Part shown: piece by piece, positions 6,107 to 6,953 of the stretch
Numbering within the stretch: the stretch's first letter is position 1
How the letters are laid out: every line of letters begins with the position of its first letter
Source of the DNA: Ilumatobacter sp.
Lineage (GTDB): Bacteria > Actinomycetota > Acidimicrobiia > Acidimicrobiales > Ilumatobacteraceae
DNA: 6,953 nt
Assembly (NCBI GenBank): GCA_029263275.1
Contig: JAJCXU010000334.1
Coordinates: forward strand, 1 to 6,953
Direction of reading: 5' to 3'
The notes under the pieces: model-generated
Database searches by the model: none
Told to the model about the DNA's origin: nothing
Seen by the model: the letters and a program-made list of their open reading frames with translations, nothing else
Position numbers and translations under genes: made by a program

Positions 6107-6953
6107 CGACGTCTGAACAACTTCACGCCACCGAACCTCAGGGCGCCGACGAGGCGCAACGCCACGACGACGCCTCGTATTCGCGATTCCCGCTGTTGGT
6201 TCGCAAGAACGCTCGGCTGATCAACGCGGCCGTGTTCTTCCTGCTCATGATGACAACGTTCGTCATCCTCGAACCGGACATCTTCTTGTCGTCACGGATC
6301 TACACGTCGGTGTTCACCACGATGCCGTTCCTCCTGATCATGGTGGTTCCCGCCGTGTTCCTCGTCACGAGCGGCGAGATCGATCTGTCGTTCGGCGCGG
6401 TCTTCGGGTTGAGTGCATTCGTCTTCGCGAGGAGCATCGACTCGGGCGTGCCGTTCCTCCTGGCGATGCTCGGAGGACTCCTCGCTGGCGGGGCCATCGG
6501 CCTCCTCAACGGAACGATGGTCTCCAGATTGGGGTTGTCGTCGCTCGTTGCGACCCTCGGGATGAACTTCCTCCTGCGCGGCCTCGTCCTCGTTCTTGCG
6601 GGCGGCAAGGGAATCCCCCTCCTCGAGCTACGCGACTCGGGCTGGTACTCACTGTTTCTCGGGCGGCTCGGGCCGATTCCGGTGCAGATGATCTGGGGTG
6701 CACTGGCTGCCGGTCTCGGCGTCGTGCTGTACTCGAGGCACCGATTCGGTGTTCGCATCCACTGTGTTGGCGACAACGCTGATGCCGCGCGCGAGATGGG
6801 CATCAACGTGGCCAACACCAAGACGGCGGCGTTCGTGTACATGGGTGTCTCTGCAGCGTTTGCGGGAATGCTGTCAACCATGCTGCTCAGCAACTGGTTC
6901 GGCACCGCCGGCGACGGCTTTCTGCTCCTCGTGCTCGCTGCGGTCTTCGTCGG
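6103..6953 (+). CDS. Sugar ABC transporter permease, RbsC-like (BPD_transp_2), 3'-truncated by the window edge
   Basis: The frame opens at the ATG of an ATGA overlap with the ATPase stop and runs without interruption to the right edge; 283 residues are visible. A hydrophilic, probably cytoplasmic N-terminus (about 1-38) precedes hydrophobic segments near 40-57, 71-88, 96-110, 117-136, 145-166, 196-210, 241-262 and 273 onward. Family motifs are VTSGEIDLSFGAVFGLSAF (88-106, the TGGIDLSVG-like signature of CUT2 permeases), GLLNGTMV (133-140), LVATLGMNFLLRGL (148-161) and GDNADAAREMGINV (223-236), the cytoplasmic loop likely to contact the ATPase. It forms the membrane channel of the pentose importer with the ATPase and binding lipoprotein. 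The usual length is about 320-350 residues, so roughly one or two segments are missing beyond the window. Identity is firm; substrate is inferred from the neighbours. Confidence 0.93.
   Translation, partial: MTTSEQLHATEPQGADEAQRHDDASYSRFPLLVRKNARLINAAVFFLLMMTTFVILEPDIFLSSRIYTSVFTTMPFLLIMVVPAVFLVTSGEIDLSFGAVFGLSAFVFARSIDSGVPFLLAMLGGLLAGGAIGLLNGTMVSRLGLSSLVATLGMNFLLRGLVLVLAGGKGIPLLELRDSGWYSLFLGRLGPIPVQMIWGALAAGLGVVLYSRHRFGVRIHCVGDNADAAREMGINVANTKTAAFVYMGVSAAFAGMLSTMLLSNWFGTAGDGFLLLVLAAVFV

Noticed and set aside
6300..6905. 201-codon open frame on the minus strand
   Set aside because: It is antisense to the clearly recognisable RbsC-like permease; its Pro/Arg/Ser-rich composition is typical of antisense to hydrophobic coding sequence.
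1..6953. Mobile element, CRISPR array, phage or defence genes
   Set aside because: All coding sequence is accounted for by sugar catabolism and transport genes; no transposase motifs, short regular repeats or integrase were seen.

Overview
The window is 6953 bases of GC-rich DNA with strong G/C third-position bias. All genes lie on the + strand and are tightly packed. The base composition, the lipoprotein signal and the protein flavour suggest a high-GC actinobacterium, possibly an Acidimicrobiia-like marine or soil lineage. That placement is inference; no rRNA or marker gene is present.

Region 1 (1-4014) is a four-gene catabolic block: an enolase-superfamily sugar-acid dehydratase (5' end outside the window), an SMP-30/gluconolactonase-type lactonase, a fumarylacetoacetate-hydrolase (FAH)-fold dehydratase of the AraD1/2-keto-3-deoxypentonate type, and an alpha-ketoglutaric semialdehyde dehydrogenase. 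Each junction is a 4-base ATGA overlap. Read as a pathway, this is the non-phosphorylating oxidative (Weimberg-type) pentose route: aldonolactone -> aldonate -> 2-keto-3-deoxypentonate -> 2,5-dioxopentanoate -> 2-oxoglutarate. The sugar 1-dehydrogenase that would make the lactone is not in the window.

Region 2 (4015-4142) is a short non-coding gap holding a perfect 14-bp inverted repeat with an 8-base loop, followed by a strong Shine-Dalgarno sequence. No convincing promoter is visible in it.

Region 3 (4143-6953) encodes a CUT2-family (ribose/xylose/fructose-type) sugar ABC importer: a lipoprotein substrate-binding protein, a single-domain ATPase and an RbsC-like permease cut by the right edge. 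A second perfect hairpin (13-bp stem) separates the binding protein from the ATPase, and the ATPase and permease again share an ATGA overlap. The binding-protein cistron is therefore bracketed by two strong hairpins, an arrangement that fits binding protein being made in excess of the membrane components.

Together the genes look like one uptake-and-oxidation locus for a pentose, with L-arabinose, D-xylose and D-arabinose the leading candidates. The protein families are individually known. The points most worth a second look are the enolase + FAH combination, which is best known from archaeal pentose oxidation, and the two hairpins around the binding-protein gene. I see no mobile element, CRISPR array, tRNA or rRNA.
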